A stretch of 64,000 nucleotides of DNA. Source: Streptococcus sp. WB01_FAA12. Its GTDB lineage: Bacteria > Bacillota > Bacilli > Lactobacillales > Streptococcaceae. Where the stretch lies: assembly GCF_012843315.1 (NCBI RefSeq), contig NZ_JABAEX010000001.1, positions 682,001 to 746,000 on the forward strand, written 5' to 3'. Of this stretch, positions 7,898 through 16,929 are shown piece by piece. The first letter of the stretch is position 1, and each line of letters opens with the position of its first letter. The position numbers and the translations under genes were made by a program. The notes beneath the pieces are model-generated. The model was given only the letters and a program-made list of their open reading frames with translations. It searched no databases and had not been told where the DNA came from.

Positions 7898-8149
7898 GTG
7901 CAATATAAAATTCAAACTTTATGCAAGTATCAGAGTGAATCAGATTTATCAAATCTAGACAAATCAATTTATATCAATATAAACCGTTTAATAGTATTAC
8001 TTGCTACTGATAAGCAGAGTCTAAGAAAAATATATAGAGAATTAAGACATTCGCTTAATACTGTTATTCAAGCAATAAAAAATACTGAAAAAAACTCACG
8101 GTATTATCTTTCATCTCTAACCTCAACCCCAATAATTCTAATATACTAA
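7898..8149 (+). CDS. small basic protein, unknown function
   Basis: An 83-residue protein starting from GTG at 7898, chosen because AAAGGAGG lies eight bases before it. It is helical and lysine/serine-rich, beginning MQYKIQTLCKYQ. No membrane segment, secretion signal or known motif is evident. It is divergent from the XRE operon and immediately left of the IS30 remnant, so its C-terminus could have been altered by the insertion. The structured region upstream suggests regulated translation. It may be the remnant of a mobile-element gene. Confidence 0.45.
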   Translation: MQYKIQTLCKYQSESDLSNLDKSIYININRLIVLLATDKQSLRKIYRELRHSLNTVIQAIKNTEKNSRYYLSSLTSTPIILIY

Positions 8150-8167
8150 AACTAGCTATCTAGTAAC

Positions 8168-9236
8168 TTTTTAAAGTCCCAATTTGTAAAATTAAGCTAG
8201 ACAGAAAAAGCCATCTATGTTAGGCTCAGATAAACTACCACATTTGTCTGAAAGGAACTAACATAAACGACCTATACACATCTTACCACAAACGAGCTTG
8301 TAATGATAGAAGCTTACTACAAAGAAGGTATAAAAGTTACAGATATTATAAAAGCTCTTGGAAGATCAAAATAGACCGTCTATAATGTTATCAACTTTAT
8401 CAAAGACGGACTTTCTGCCTATGACTATTATGAACACTATAAAGCCAATAAGAAACGCTGTGGTCGGAGGAAAACAAGTCTTTCGCAAGCAGAAAAAGAC
8501 TTTATTCAAACTCATTTGGAACAAAATTGGGGCCTTGATGTCATTAAGGGAGCTTATCCAGATAGGATTTCTTGTTCTATGAGAACTCTCTATCGACTAA
8601 CAGACCGTGGTATTTTCAAGAAAGAGGACCTCCCTTGGAAAGGCAAAAGAAAACCAAATGGTCATAGCGAAAGACGAGGAAAACAAGCGTTCCGCAGAGA
8701 TTTGCGTGAGAGAGCAGCCATTTTTCCTAATTTTAAGACAGAATTTGGTCATCTAGAAGGGGATACCATTGTTGGTGAGAAACACAAAAGTGCTGTCATT
8801 ACCTTGGTAGAACGCCTCTCAAAAGCCATCATCACACTGAAAACCAATGGACGAAAAGCAAGTGATATTGAGACTTCCATCAATCAATGGCTGTCTCAAG
8901 TCCCCAGCCATCTCTTTAAGTCGATAACGTTTGATTGTGGGAAAGAATTTTCTAACTGGAAGTCTATTTCGAATGCGCATGACATTGATATTTTCTTTGC
9001 GGATCCAGGCTGTCCTGGTCAAAGAGGTCTCAATGAACATTCTAATGGCTTATTAAGACGAAATGGATTACCTAAACAAATGGATTTTACTACTATTTCT
9101 CAAAATTATTTATCAGCTATAGCTGATAAAAGAAATAGAATTCCTAGAAAATCATTGAATTATCAAACACCATACCAAGTTGTTCTGAGTTACTTGAAAA
9201 GTCTAACTTAATTTGACAATTTAGGAGTTTTAAAAC
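8168..9236 (+). mobile_element. IS30-family insertion sequence, degenerate
   Basis: Imperfect terminal inverted repeats of about 28 bases: the left end at 8168-8196 (TTTTTAAAGTCCCAATTTG...) and the right end at 9207-9236, whose complement begins GTTTTAAAACTCCTAAATTG. They enclose one transposase reading frame that has lost its start codon and gained a stop. Total length about 1.07 kb, normal for IS30. I could not define a target-site duplication with confidence. Confidence 0.75.
8267..9211 (+). pseudogene. IS30-family transposase, inactivated
   Basis: In frame from 8267 to the TAA at 9211 there are 314 codons, the usual length. The N-terminal HTH half (TYTHLTTNELVMIEAYYK) is followed by the DDE core: Asp in HLEGDTIVG, Asp in TFDCGKEF and Glu in LNEHSNGLLRR. 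Two defects are visible. The expected ATG before TYTHL is ACG (8267-8269), and codon 36 is TAG (8372-8374), where a glutamine codon would be expected. The downstream part remains open from 8375, so a truncated C-terminal protein could be made only from an internal start such as 8516. The element should be immobile. Confidence 0.85.
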
Positions 9237-9365
9237 TACATAGTGCATCATAATAAAAACGGAAATGTATTAAAAAAACATGATATTTACCTCTAAGCTA
9301 AATTAACTATATCAAAGACATAATACAAAATCTATATCATTTATTTTATTTTTCCCAACCAAAAA

Positions 9366-9385
9366 ACCCACCCAATGGGCAGGTT
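9366..9385 (-). terminator. terminator of fba
   Basis: On the minus strand AACCTGCCC and GGGTGGGTT pair (two G-U wobbles) around a short loop and are followed by TTTTTT. It lies about 22 bases after the fba stop. The interval 9237-9360 left of it is AT-rich with nothing recognisable. Confidence 0.8.
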
Positions 9386-9407
9386 TCATCTGTATTGTTC
9401 AGATAGA

Positions 9408-10289
9408 TTAAGCTTTACCTTCTGAACCGAATACGTCGATACGTTCTTCAACTGATGCTTGGATAGCTTTTACACCGTCAGCCAAGAATTTACGTGGGTC
9501 GAAGAGTTTCTTCTTGTCGTATTCTGCTTCGTTTGCTTCGTAGTCGCGAGCAAATTTACGAGTTGCGTTAGCGAATGCGATTTGGCATTCAGTGTTAACG
9601 TTAACTTTTGCAACACCAAGTTTGATAGCTGCTTGGATTTGGTCATCAGGGATACCTGAACCACCGTGCAATACGATTGGGAATCCTGGTACAGCTTCAG
9701 TCAATTTTTGCAAGTGATCAAGGTGAAGACCTTTCCAGTTTGCAGGGTATGGACCGTGGATGTTACCGATACCAGCTGCCAAGAAGTCGATACCAGTTGC
9801 AACCATTGCTTTAGCATCTTCGATTGGAGCCAATTCACCATCACCGATGATTCCGTCTTCTTCACCACCGATAGTTCCAACTTCAGCTTCTACTGATACA
9901 CCATTTGCGTGAGCAAATTCTACAACTTTACGAGCTTTTTCAAGGTTTTCTTCAACTGGAAGGTGTGAACCGTCAAACATAACTGAAGTATAACCAACTT
10001 GAATACACTCAAGTGCATCTTCGTAGTGACCGTGGTCAAGGTGGATAGCTACTGGTACAGTGATACCCATTGATTCAACAAGGTTAGCGATCAAGTTGCG
10101 AGCAACTTTGTAACCACCCATGTATTTAGCAGCACCCATTGAAGTTTGGATCAAAACTGGAGCTTTTTTAGCTTCTGCTGCACGCAAGATAGCTTGAGTC
10201 CACTCAAGGTTGTTTGTGTTAAATCCACCAACTGCATAACCGTTGTCACGAGCTGCTTGGACAAATTTTTCTGCTGAAACGATTGCCAT
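9408..10289 (-). CDS. fba: class II fructose-1,6-bisphosphate aldolase
   Basis: A 293-residue zinc aldolase that cleaves fructose-1,6-bisphosphate to dihydroxyacetone phosphate and glyceraldehyde-3-phosphate in glycolysis. The active-site segment HLDHGH at residues 83-88 carries the catalytic Asp85 and zinc ligand His86; GIGNIHGPY and the phosphate-binding LHGGSG loop follow. Length is typical. AGGAGG sits about nine bases before the ATG. Codon use is highly biased, as expected for a strongly expressed glycolytic gene. Single-gene unit with its own terminator. Confidence 0.97.
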   Translation of the reverse strand: MAIVSAEKFVQAARDNGYAVGGFNTNNLEWTQAILRAAEAKKAPVLIQTSMGAAKYMGGYKVARNLIANLVESMGITVPVAIHLDHGHYEDALECIQVGYTSVMFDGSHLPVEENLEKARKVVEFAHANGVSVEAEVGTIGGEEDGIIGDGELAPIEDAKAMVATGIDFLAAGIGNIHGPYPANWKGLHLDHLQKLTEAVPGFPIVLHGGSGIPDDQIQAAIKLGVAKVNVNTECQIAFANATRKFARDYEANEAEYDKKKLFDPRKFLADGVKAIQASVEERIDVFGSEGKA

Positions 10290-10337
10290 TTGTCAGGCCT
10301 CCTATATATTTTTTGGGACATCCCATTTACATTGTTC

Positions 10338-10346
10338 ATTTTATCA
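10338..10346 (-). promoter_or_regulatory. extended -10 of the fba promoter
   Basis: On the minus strand TGATAAAAT gives an extended -10 (TGn-TAAAAT) about 50 bases upstream of the fba ATG. No good -35 hexamer lies at 17 bases, so the extended element probably compensates. Confidence 0.45.
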
Positions 10347-10428
10347 CTTTTTGATAAAAAAAGCTAGTTTTTCCCATACTTTAGATTGAATTTCTTCCAA
10401 TCCAATCAATGTAAACCCTTTCTTCTCC

Positions 10429-11757
10429 TTAGTCCTGAGTGACTTTGGGATAACGTATGAAGAAGCTCAATCGATCATCTTGCATCTCAAAATGATAAGG
10501 TAATTTCTCATGTTCTAATAAACTTTTAACCACAAAGAGTCCCATCCCCGAACCCTTGGCCTTGCGACTGGCATTTTCAGAAAAAGACTGGGCCAATTTT
10601 TCTTGTTCTTCAGGACTACAGCTATTCTCGATAAAGAGTTCCCCTTCTCTTTCTCCGATACGGATCAAGCCGCCTAGAGTGGAGTGCTTGATAGCATTAC
10701 TGATGAGATTCGATAGGATTAGTTTCATGACAGATGGGTTTATGTAAGCCTGCTGATGGGTCAAGCGATTGTCCATCTGAAGTTCTTTCTCCTTGGCGAG
10801 CAAAGCATAATCCTTGACTAGACTTTGTGTCATCTGGAGTAGGTCAATGTTCTCCTTCTCCTCTCGCAATTCCTGAACAGAAGAAAGAGAAAGTATCTGG
10901 AGAACGTGGTGACTGAGGTCATCCACAATCCCCAAGGCAACTCCAAGATAGTGGTCTCTATCCTTATAACGACCAATATTTTCTTTCATATTTTCGATTA
11001 GGATCTTCAAACTAGCCAGAGGTGTTTTCAATTCATGAGAGGCCCCTCGTAGGAATTCGACCTTCATCTTTTCAAGCTGGAGAATAGCTTCATTCTTCTC
11101 ATGCAAGTCCGCAATAACTGTCAAAAGGTGCTGGTAGAGGCTATTGATTTGTTCCTTGAGATCACCTATCTCATCCTTAGAGTCCACGCGCAATCGTACT
11201 TGAGCATCCAAATCCATCATCCGACGGGTCACCCTCTTGATTTCCAAAATCGGGGCAACAATAGTTCGAGCATAGATGTAGGCCACCAAGAGGGAAATCA
11301 GAAAGGATGCCAGCAAGGTATAGGGAAGAAATTGAAGACTAATCTGCTCAGCTTCCTTTTGCAGGTCCATGGAAGCTAGAAATTGCAGAGTCATGGTGCT
11401 ACCATCTTGCGTTTTCACCTCACGCTCCTCAATAAAGAGGGAAGTAGTTTGACGATCCGTGTCCAAAGGAAGGTTGTCCTTGACTTCTAACTTGTCCTCA
11501 GTCATCTCTCCCTTGACGGCCCCCTTGATATCACTAGTCTGGGAATACAAGTCTAACACTTGCTCGATACTCTGCCTATCCTTTCCTTCCAGGGACTGGG
11601 AAATGGCTGTCGCTTTCTGACCAATGGTTTCCTGACGATGGCTCAGATAAGTCGAGGGAAAGAGAAAATAAATAGCTAAATGAAGACAAATAACCAGAAC
11701 ACTAAAAATCGAGAAGGTATAGATAAATATCTTTGTAAACAAACCTGTTCGTTTCAT
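10429..11757 (-). CDS. vncS: sensor histidine kinase VncS
   Basis: A 442-residue membrane kinase of the VncR/VncS two-component system. TM1 lies around residues 10-32 and TM2 around 150-175, bracketing an extracellular sensor of about 115 residues. A HAMP-like linker follows, then the H-box with phospho-acceptor His in GASHELKTPL, the N-box LILSNLISNAIKHS and the G-box GSGMGLFVV. The ATG overlaps the vncR stop by four bases, so the pair is translationally coupled. In pneumococcus the system lies downstream of vex1-vex3 and beside fba, the same order as here. Its reported role in vancomycin tolerance is contested. Confidence 0.93.
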   Translation of the reverse strand: MKRTGLFTKIFIYTFSIFSVLVICLHLAIYFLFPSTYLSHRQETIGQKATAISQSLEGKDRQSIEQVLDLYSQTSDIKGAVKGEMTEDKLEVKDNLPLDTDRQTTSLFIEEREVKTQDGSTMTLQFLASMDLQKEAEQISLQFLPYTLLASFLISLLVAYIYARTIVAPILEIKRVTRRMMDLDAQVRLRVDSKDEIGDLKEQINSLYQHLLTVIADLHEKNEAILQLEKMKVEFLRGASHELKTPLASLKILIENMKENIGRYKDRDHYLGVALGIVDDLSHHVLQILSLSSVQELREEKENIDLLQMTQSLVKDYALLAKEKELQMDNRLTHQQAYINPSVMKLILSNLISNAIKHSTLGGLIRIGEREGELFIENSCSPEEQEKLAQSFSENASRKAKGSGMGLFVVKSLLEHEKLPYHFEMQDDRLSFFIRYPKVTQD

Positions 11758-12410
11758 TTTCTCTCCAATTTATAACCAACATTGCGCACAGTGAGGATAC
11801 AATCCAAGTCTAGCTTTTTCCGCAGTTCCTTGATATAAACATCAATGACACGGTCAAAGGGGACCTCATCTGTCGCCTTCCAGACAGCATCGATAATCTG
11901 AGAACGAGTCAAGGCCCGTCCTTCATTTTTCACTAGATAGTCCAGAATTTCCAACTCTTTGGCATTGATAGCCACTTCTTGACCTGCCAGGCTTGCACTG
12001 TAGCTCTCAAAGTCCACCTTGGTATCCTTATAGGAGAAGATTCGTCCCGTATCGTAGTAGCGCTTGAAAATCGCATCTACTCTCACTTTTAAAAGCGAGA
12101 GGGAGAAGGGCTTTTCCAGATAACCATCTGCCAGAGAAGCAAAGGCACTCATCTTGTATTCCTCATCCTGAAAGGCAGTCAACATCAAGACAGGAACCTG
12201 ACTGGTCTTACGAATCTCAGCTAGGACTTCTAAACCATTGAGTTTGGGCATCTGGATATCCAGTAAAACCAAGGCTACTTCATAGCTGGAAAATTGTTCC
12301 AAGGCTTCCTCGCCGTCCGCAGCCTGAATGGTTTCATAGCCGCAATCCGTCAAATAGTCACTAATCCCCTCACGGATCATCTCTTCATCTTCTACAATTA
12401 AAATTTTCAT
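11754..12410 (-). CDS. vncR: response regulator VncR
   Basis: A 218-residue OmpR/PhoB-type regulator. The receiver domain has acidic residues in VEDEE, phospho-acceptor Asp51 in VLLDIQMP, the TAF motif and Lys in EKPF. A winged-helix effector domain fills the C-terminal half. I chose MKILIVEDEE at 12410, although an in-frame GTG at 12425 lies closer to the AAAGGA sequence. Transcribed from a promoter between vex3 and this gene, and overlapping vncS by four bases. Confidence 0.93.
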   Translation of the reverse strand: MKILIVEDEEMIREGISDYLTDCGYETIQAADGEEALEQFSSYEVALVLLDIQMPKLNGLEVLAEIRKTSQVPVLMLTAFQDEEYKMSAFASLADGYLEKPFSLSLLKVRVDAIFKRYYDTGRIFSYKDTKVDFESYSASLAGQEVAINAKELEILDYLVKNEGRALTRSQIIDAVWKATDEVPFDRVIDVYIKELRKKLDLDCILTVRNVGYKLERK

Positions 12411-12497
12411 AGAAAAACGTTTCACATTCCTTTAAATTTCTTGTAAATCTCTCTGTTTCCCCCTGATAGGAAGAAGCCTTATCAAGACGAAGCAGAT

Positions 12498-12543
12498 AAA
12501 AATGCTACCTATATTATACCCCATTTAGGGGAGAATAGGTAGC
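12498..12543 (-). promoter_or_regulatory. vncRS promoter embedded in the vex3 terminator hairpin
   Basis: A long hairpin GCTACCTAT...ATAGGTAGC (12504-12512 with 12535-12543), with inner CCCC/GGGG, is followed on the minus strand by TTTTT. It looks like the vex terminator. The right side of the hairpin also contains TATAAT (complement of 12513-12518), correctly oriented for vncR. One element therefore seems both to end vex and to start vncRS. Confidence 0.6.
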
Positions 12544-12550
12544 AAGTTTT

Positions 12551-13930
12551 TTATTCGCTATCGAGCAAGAGCTCTTTTGGTTGTTTTCTGAGGAGATTGC
12601 TGGAAGCAAGCGCCATAACGAGAACCACTAGAACCAAGGCAAGGACAAAGACGATGATAAAGTCTGATGTCTGAATAGAAATATCTAGGCTCGACAAGGT
12701 CTTGCTAAAGCCGTCTACTTCTGCACCACCACCAAGATTAGAGGCTTGAGCTGCCTTGCTGGCTTGCTTGGCAACACCTGAAGTTACATTGGCAAGAACA
12801 GTATTTCCGATTGCACGAGCTGTGTAGTTGGCTAGGAAGTAGGCAGAAACAAGAGCAGGGACGGCAATCAAAATCGATTCAGTGATGAATTGACCCAAGA
12901 TACTTGCCTGCTTGAGACCGATAGAGAGGAGGATTCCCACTTCCTTGCGACGGGCGTTAATCCAAAGACTAAGCAAGAGTGCAAGGAGAAGGACTGAGAA
13001 GCTCAAGCTACCCCAGAAGAGGAGGTTGGCCATCTTGTACATACCAGAGATGGATTGCTCAAGAGCTGGGTAGTTAGAAGAGCTCTTCACAAGTGTGTAG
13101 CTCTTCCAGTTGATACCGCTGATGCCATTCAACTCTTTCATGACATCATTCAAGTTCTTGTCCGCTGTTACAAAGAAAGTTGCGTCCCCATAAATGGCTG
13201 TGTCTTCTGTGTATCCATAAAGTTTTGCAGCAGTGTGAATGTCTGTGATAGCTGTATTTTCATAGAGTTCTTGTGAGTAGGTTACTGCTGACTTATTGTG
13301 ACCATCAAAGAGCCCCTTGATTGTCACTTCAACTGTTTCCTTGGCACCTTTTTCATTGTCTGCATCGTAAACATTGGAGTCCAATTTGACCTTATCTCCG
13401 ACTTTCCAACCGTGTTTTGCTGCCAAGTCCTTGTGCATGAGGATCTTGTCCTTGTCATCATTGGTTAAGTGCTCACCTTCGACCAGCTTATATGAACCAG
13501 AGACAAACTTATCTTCTTTTGAGGAGTCATTGACACCCGTAATCATCAAGCTACTTCCAAACCGTTTGGCACGGTCTGCAGTGAGATTTTTCTTGGTTTC
13601 TGGCGTTTCGATGAGGTCATATCCAGTTAAATCTCCGATAGCGTTGATACGTTTAACATAAGACTCGATGGCCTTGTTTTCGGTGATTTTTTTGATATCC
13701 TCACCCTTAATATTCCCAGCACCACGTGGCGTTCCTTGATTGACGCGACGATTGATTTGCATGGAGAAGCTATTGGTGATATTTTTAAATGTCTCCTGAG
13801 AAGCCTTGGCAGTAGCTCCCTTGATCGACAAGCCGACCAAACTCAAGCTCGCCATGAGGAGAATAATTAGGAAGATAACAATCGATTTGAAAAACTTCCT
13901 TGTAACATAGGCAAATGCGTTGTGTAACAT
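12551..13930 (-). CDS. vex3: ABC transporter permease Vex3 (FtsX-like)
   Basis: A 459-residue MacB/FtsX-type permease, matching the usual Vex3 length when started at ATG 13930, which has AAAGGGA seven bases upstream. One N-terminal helix (around 14-37) is followed by a large extracellular domain of about 240 residues and three C-terminal helices (around 300-325, 340-370 and 425-450). It should assemble with Vex1 and the Vex2 ATPase. The substrate is not established. In pneumococcus the Pep27 peptide gene lies just downstream, but no such ORF is found here. Confidence 0.92.
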   Translation of the reverse strand: MLHNAFAYVTRKFFKSIVIFLIILLMASLSLVGLSIKGATAKASQETFKNITNSFSMQINRRVNQGTPRGAGNIKGEDIKKITENKAIESYVKRINAIGDLTGYDLIETPETKKNLTADRAKRFGSSLMITGVNDSSKEDKFVSGSYKLVEGEHLTNDDKDKILMHKDLAAKHGWKVGDKVKLDSNVYDADNEKGAKETVEVTIKGLFDGHNKSAVTYSQELYENTAITDIHTAAKLYGYTEDTAIYGDATFFVTADKNLNDVMKELNGISGINWKSYTLVKSSSNYPALEQSISGMYKMANLLFWGSLSFSVLLLALLLSLWINARRKEVGILLSIGLKQASILGQFITESILIAVPALVSAYFLANYTARAIGNTVLANVTSGVAKQASKAAQASNLGGGAEVDGFSKTLSSLDISIQTSDFIIVFVLALVLVVLVMALASSNLLRKQPKELLLDSE

Positions 13931-13980
13931 AGGTTCCCTTTCTAGATTTGATTTCATAATTCTATCAAAACAAGCTCATC

Positions 13981-14628
13981 TTATTTAGTAGTGTTGCGAG
14001 TTTCAGTCAGTTTCTTATTCTTCAATTCAAGTGTAATATCTGACGCTTGTGCCACTTCTTTACTGTGGGTGACGACAATCACACATTTACCCGTTTTCTC
14101 AGCAAGTGATTTGAGTAGTTCGATAATATCTCCAGCAGTTTTAGGGTCCAGATTTCCTGTTGGCTCATCAGCTAGAATAACTGGGGCTTCTGATACCAAA
14201 CTGCGAGCGATGGCTACACGTTGCTGTTGCCCACCTGATAACTGGAGAACGTTCCGCTTGATCTGACTTTCATCCAAACCAAGCTCAAGAAGTGTATCCT
14301 TAGTCGCCTTTTTGTTGACCAAGCGGATATTTTCCAGCGGAGAAAGGTAATCAATCAAATTATAATTTTGAAAGACCAGGGAAATATGGTGCATGCGATG
14401 GTAAGAATATCCCTTGTCACGAATGTCCTCTCCTTGGAAAAGGATAGAACCTTCAACAGGACTATCTAAACCAGCCAGTAGGGACAAGAGAGTGGATTTT
14501 CCTGCTCCTGACTCACCAATAATACTATAAAATTTTCCGGGTTCAAAATTATACTTGATCTGATATAGAACTGCTTCAGCAGTGTTCTTATAACGGTAGG
14601 TAACATCTTGCAATTGTAATAAAGTCAT
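13981..14628 (-). CDS. vex2: ABC transporter ATPase Vex2
   Basis: A 215-residue ATPase of the LolD/MacB type. Walker [10 protein letters not shown] near residue 38, Q-loop, signature LSGGQQQR, Walker [13 protein letters not shown] and switch VVTHS are all canonical. It sits between its two FtsX-like permeases. Spacing is 50 bases to the Vex3 start and 12 to the Vex1 stop. It presumably drives mechanotransmission by Vex1/Vex3 rather than ordinary alternating-access transport. Confidence 0.95.
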   Translation of the reverse strand: MTLLQLQDVTYRYKNTAEAVLYQIKYNFEPGKFYSIIGESGAGKSTLLSLLAGLDSPVEGSILFQGEDIRDKGYSYHRMHHISLVFQNYNLIDYLSPLENIRLVNKKATKDTLLELGLDESQIKRNVLQLSGGQQQRVAIARSLVSEAPVILADEPTGNLDPKTAGDIIELLKSLAEKTGKCVIVVTHSKEVAQASDITLELKNKKLTETRNTTK

Positions 14629-14640
14629 GATTTCTCCTTC

Positions 14641-15918
14641 TTAACTAATAGATGATAAAATTTCTTTTGGCGATTTTCTAAACAAGAATACGAAACAAAG
14701 GGCTACAGACAAGCAACTAATCAGGAGCAGAAAAACATAGGATTCTGCAAAGGATAGGAGACTAGTTGATAGACCGCTTGCTTTGGCCAGCGTGTCTTGT
14801 AAGGTTGCCTGATCTCCGCTTGCTAGTACGGTTTGTAGCAGATAGGATGTGATGGCGTTTCCTGCAACAAATGCTGGAAGCAAAGCTCCGAGAGATACCA
14901 AAACTACCTCTAAACAGAATTGTAGGAAGATTGAGATCTTGCTTTTTCCAAGTGCGAGTAAAATCCCCACTTCGTAGACCCTTTCTCTTAACCAGAGGGA
15001 CAAGACCAAAATTAAGGCTCCAGCTCCAGCTATCAACATCCCATAAAGGAAGATGGTGAGGAAAGTTTGGAAGGTTGCAACTGAGTCTTTGATTTGTTCA
15101 AAGGCCTTGTTTTCCTTCTCGACTTGGTAGCCTTGACTTTCCAAGGCCAAGTTTTCCACCTGCTTCATGAGTCCATCCATTTCCTTAGGATTTTCTACAT
15201 AGAAGCGAGCTGCACTGACTTGCGGTTCACTATTTCCCAAAAGAGTTTGGCTACTTTCATAGTCTGTAAAGACCTGGTTTTCACTGAAGTCGGAAGACAA
15301 GCCTGTGAACTTTTCTTGTTTTTTACCAGAAAAGATTCCGACAATCTCAAACTCTACTATTTGCCCTTTTCCAGATTCAGACTGGCCAGCGTCCAAGCGA
15401 ATCTTGTCATGAAGCGAAAGACCGTTCTTCTTAGCCAACTCTTCGTGAATGAGGATTTTCTTGGAATCTCCTTTTTGAAGGTGTCGCCCTTCTTTTAGAT
15501 TGAAAGCCGAACTGGTAAAGGTAACATCCTTGGATGAATCCTCAAGAGCCGTTAAGCTAACCAAGTTCTTGTCCGCAGCTGACAAATCATCACGTTCAAC
15601 GCTCTGCTCACCACTCACTGCTTCCTTGTCTTTCAGTTTTGCGACCGTTTCGAGTTCAGGAGAGACATTTTCCAGTCCCTTAATCTTGCTCACGGATGCT
15701 AGGTCTGACAACTTGAAGGTCTGTCCATTTTCTATCTTTTTGATAGAAAAAGAAGTATTGAGTGATTTGTAAAGATTGCTTTCTACTGTTTTGTTGGACT
15801 TCATCAGAGTCAAACAGGCTGAAATTCCTGCTAAAAGGACCAATAAAATCAGAAATAAAATAAAACTTCTCAGTCGTTTTCTGCTGACATAAGCCCAAGC
15901 TCTTTGGATTGGATTCAT
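14641..15918 (-). CDS. vex1: ABC transporter permease Vex1 (FtsX-like)
   Basis: A 425-residue protein beginning MNPIQRAWAYVSRKRLRSF, with an N-terminal helix at about 18-38, a periplasmic-type extracellular domain and three C-terminal helices. It is homologous in layout to Vex3, probably from duplication. First gene of the vex operon; GGAGGTGAC precedes the ATG. A TATAAT on the minus strand around 15945 is a plausible -10, but no clear -35 is visible. Confidence 0.92.
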   Translation of the reverse strand: MNPIQRAWAYVSRKRLRSFILFLILLVLLAGISACLTLMKSNKTVESNLYKSLNTSFSIKKIENGQTFKLSDLASVSKIKGLENVSPELETVAKLKDKEAVSGEQSVERDDLSAADKNLVSLTALEDSSKDVTFTSSAFNLKEGRHLQKGDSKKILIHEELAKKNGLSLHDKIRLDAGQSESGKGQIVEFEIVGIFSGKKQEKFTGLSSDFSENQVFTDYESSQTLLGNSEPQVSAARFYVENPKEMDGLMKQVENLALESQGYQVEKENKAFEQIKDSVATFQTFLTIFLYGMLIAGAGALILVLSLWLRERVYEVGILLALGKSKISIFLQFCLEVVLVSLGALLPAFVAGNAITSYLLQTVLASGDQATLQDTLAKASGLSTSLLSFAESYVFLLLISCLSVALCFVFLFRKSPKEILSSIS

Positions 15919-16010
15919 TTGTCACCTCCATGTTTGTAAGACTATTATAAAATCCAAATATGAAATGTTTATGAAATCGAAAACTTTTTTGATTTATTTT
16001 TTGAAAAAAT

Positions 16011-16040
16011 GAAGAAAGCTAGCAACTGCTAACTTTCTTC
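16011..16040 (-). terminator. terminator between tRNA-Leu and vex1
   Basis: The stem GAAGAAAG-TAGCA / TGCTA-CTTTCTTC with a three-base loop is followed on the minus strand by ATTTTTTC. It insulates vex1 from transcription arriving from the tRNA. The rest of 15919-16158 holds only a 23-codon ORF, which I do not support. Confidence 0.75.
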
Positions 16041-16158
16041 ATATTAGAACACGTTTTACCAATCAAAAAACAACTCCATTCCATAAATGATAGTTCTTGA
16101 TGCCCAATACCTTCCGATATCCAAAATGCGTCATCTAGCCTTCTTTTTAAAAACAAAA

Positions 16159-16180
16159 AGAGCTAGCCACAGCTAACTCT
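16159..16180 (-). terminator. terminator of tRNA-Leu
   Basis: On the minus strand AGAGTTAGC and GCTAGCTCT pair around TGTG and are followed by TTTTTGTTT. It begins eight bases after the tRNA 3' end. Confidence 0.8.
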
Positions 16181-16187
16181 TATCCTA

Positions 16188-16273
16188 TGCGGAGAGAGGG
16201 ACTTGAACCCTCACGACCTAAAGCGGTCACAGGATCCTTAGTCCTGCGCGTCTGCCAATTCCGCCATCCCCGC
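16188..16273 (-). tRNA. tRNA-Leu, anticodon AAG
   Basis: On the minus strand the gene folds as a class II tRNA of 86 bases with a long variable arm. Acceptor GCGGGGA pairs with TCTCCGC and the discriminator is A. The anticodon stem CAGGA/TCCTG flanks the loop CTAAGGA, so the anticodon is AAG (its A34 is likely inosine in the mature tRNA). The T-arm loop GTTCAAGTC is normal. No CCA is encoded. Confidence 0.92.
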
Positions 16274-16353
16274 GTCGATTACTTTACTAGTATATCAACT
16301 TTCAAAATCTTTGTCAACACTTTTTTCAGATTTTTTTCATTTTTCCAAGGGAA

Positions 16354-16929
16354 TCATTCTTTAATTTCATCAAGATTTTCATCCAGTAATTTGGCTCCCA
16401 AAGTGTTCTTAAAATGTCCAAGAGCAAACTGATGATTTTCTGGCCAGATGGAGGCAACCGCAGGCTTGACAACCTCGATTTGATAACCTAAATTATAAGC
16501 ATCAATAGCCGTATGGAGAACACAAATATCTGTCAAAACACCAGTTAAGATGACTGTATCAACTCTACGTTCTCGCAAACGGATATCTAGGTCCGTACCT
16601 GAAAATGCTGAATAGTGACGCTTGTCCATCCAAAAGACACGACTATCCGCCTCATGCTCAGTATAAAAGTCAGCTAGGGGGCCATAAAGGTTGCGGCCAC
16701 TAGTCCCGATGATGTTGTGCGGTGGAAAGAGCTTGCTTTCTGGGTGGAATGTATCCTTCTCTTCATGAGCATCAATGGTGAAAAAGACATAGTCTCCACG
16801 ATCAAAAGCCAGTCTGGTCACCTGAGTAATCGCCTCTGATATGGCTTGAGCAGGAGCACCTGCTGTCAATTTTCCATGATCTGCTACAAAATCCTCTGTA
16901 TAGTCAATCGAGATTAAAGCCTTTGCCAT
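16354..16929 (-). CDS. pncA: nicotinamidase / isochorismatase-family hydrolase
   Basis: A 191-residue cysteine hydrolase that converts nicotinamide to nicotinate for NAD salvage. The triad Asp9 (SIDYTEDF), Lys103 (WMDKRHYS) and Cys136 (LTDICVLHT) is present, with metal-binding Asp53, His55 and His71. The ATG shares a base with the codY stop, so it is probably transcribed with codY. The same codY-pncA order occurs in other streptococci. The exact substrate is inferred from the family. Confidence 0.88.
   Translation of the reverse strand: MAKALISIDYTEDFVADHGKLTAGAPAQAISEAITQVTRLAFDRGDYVFFTIDAHEEKDTFHPESKLFPPHNIIGTSGRNLYGPLADFYTEHEADSRVFWMDKRHYSAFSGTDLDIRLRERRVDTVILTGVLTDICVLHTAIDAYNLGYQIEVVKPAVASIWPENHQFALGHFKNTLGAKLLDENLDEIKE

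Noticed and set aside
7698..7967. An 89-codon minus-strand ORF across the structured leader
   Set aside because: It runs antisense to the inverted-repeat region and the 7898 ORF and lacks a ribosome site; its openness reflects the RNA structure.
16063..16134. A 23-codon minus-strand ORF (MTHFGYRKVLG...) between two terminators near tRNA-Leu
   Set aside because: The ribosome site is weak and there is no evidence of expression or conservation that I can see.
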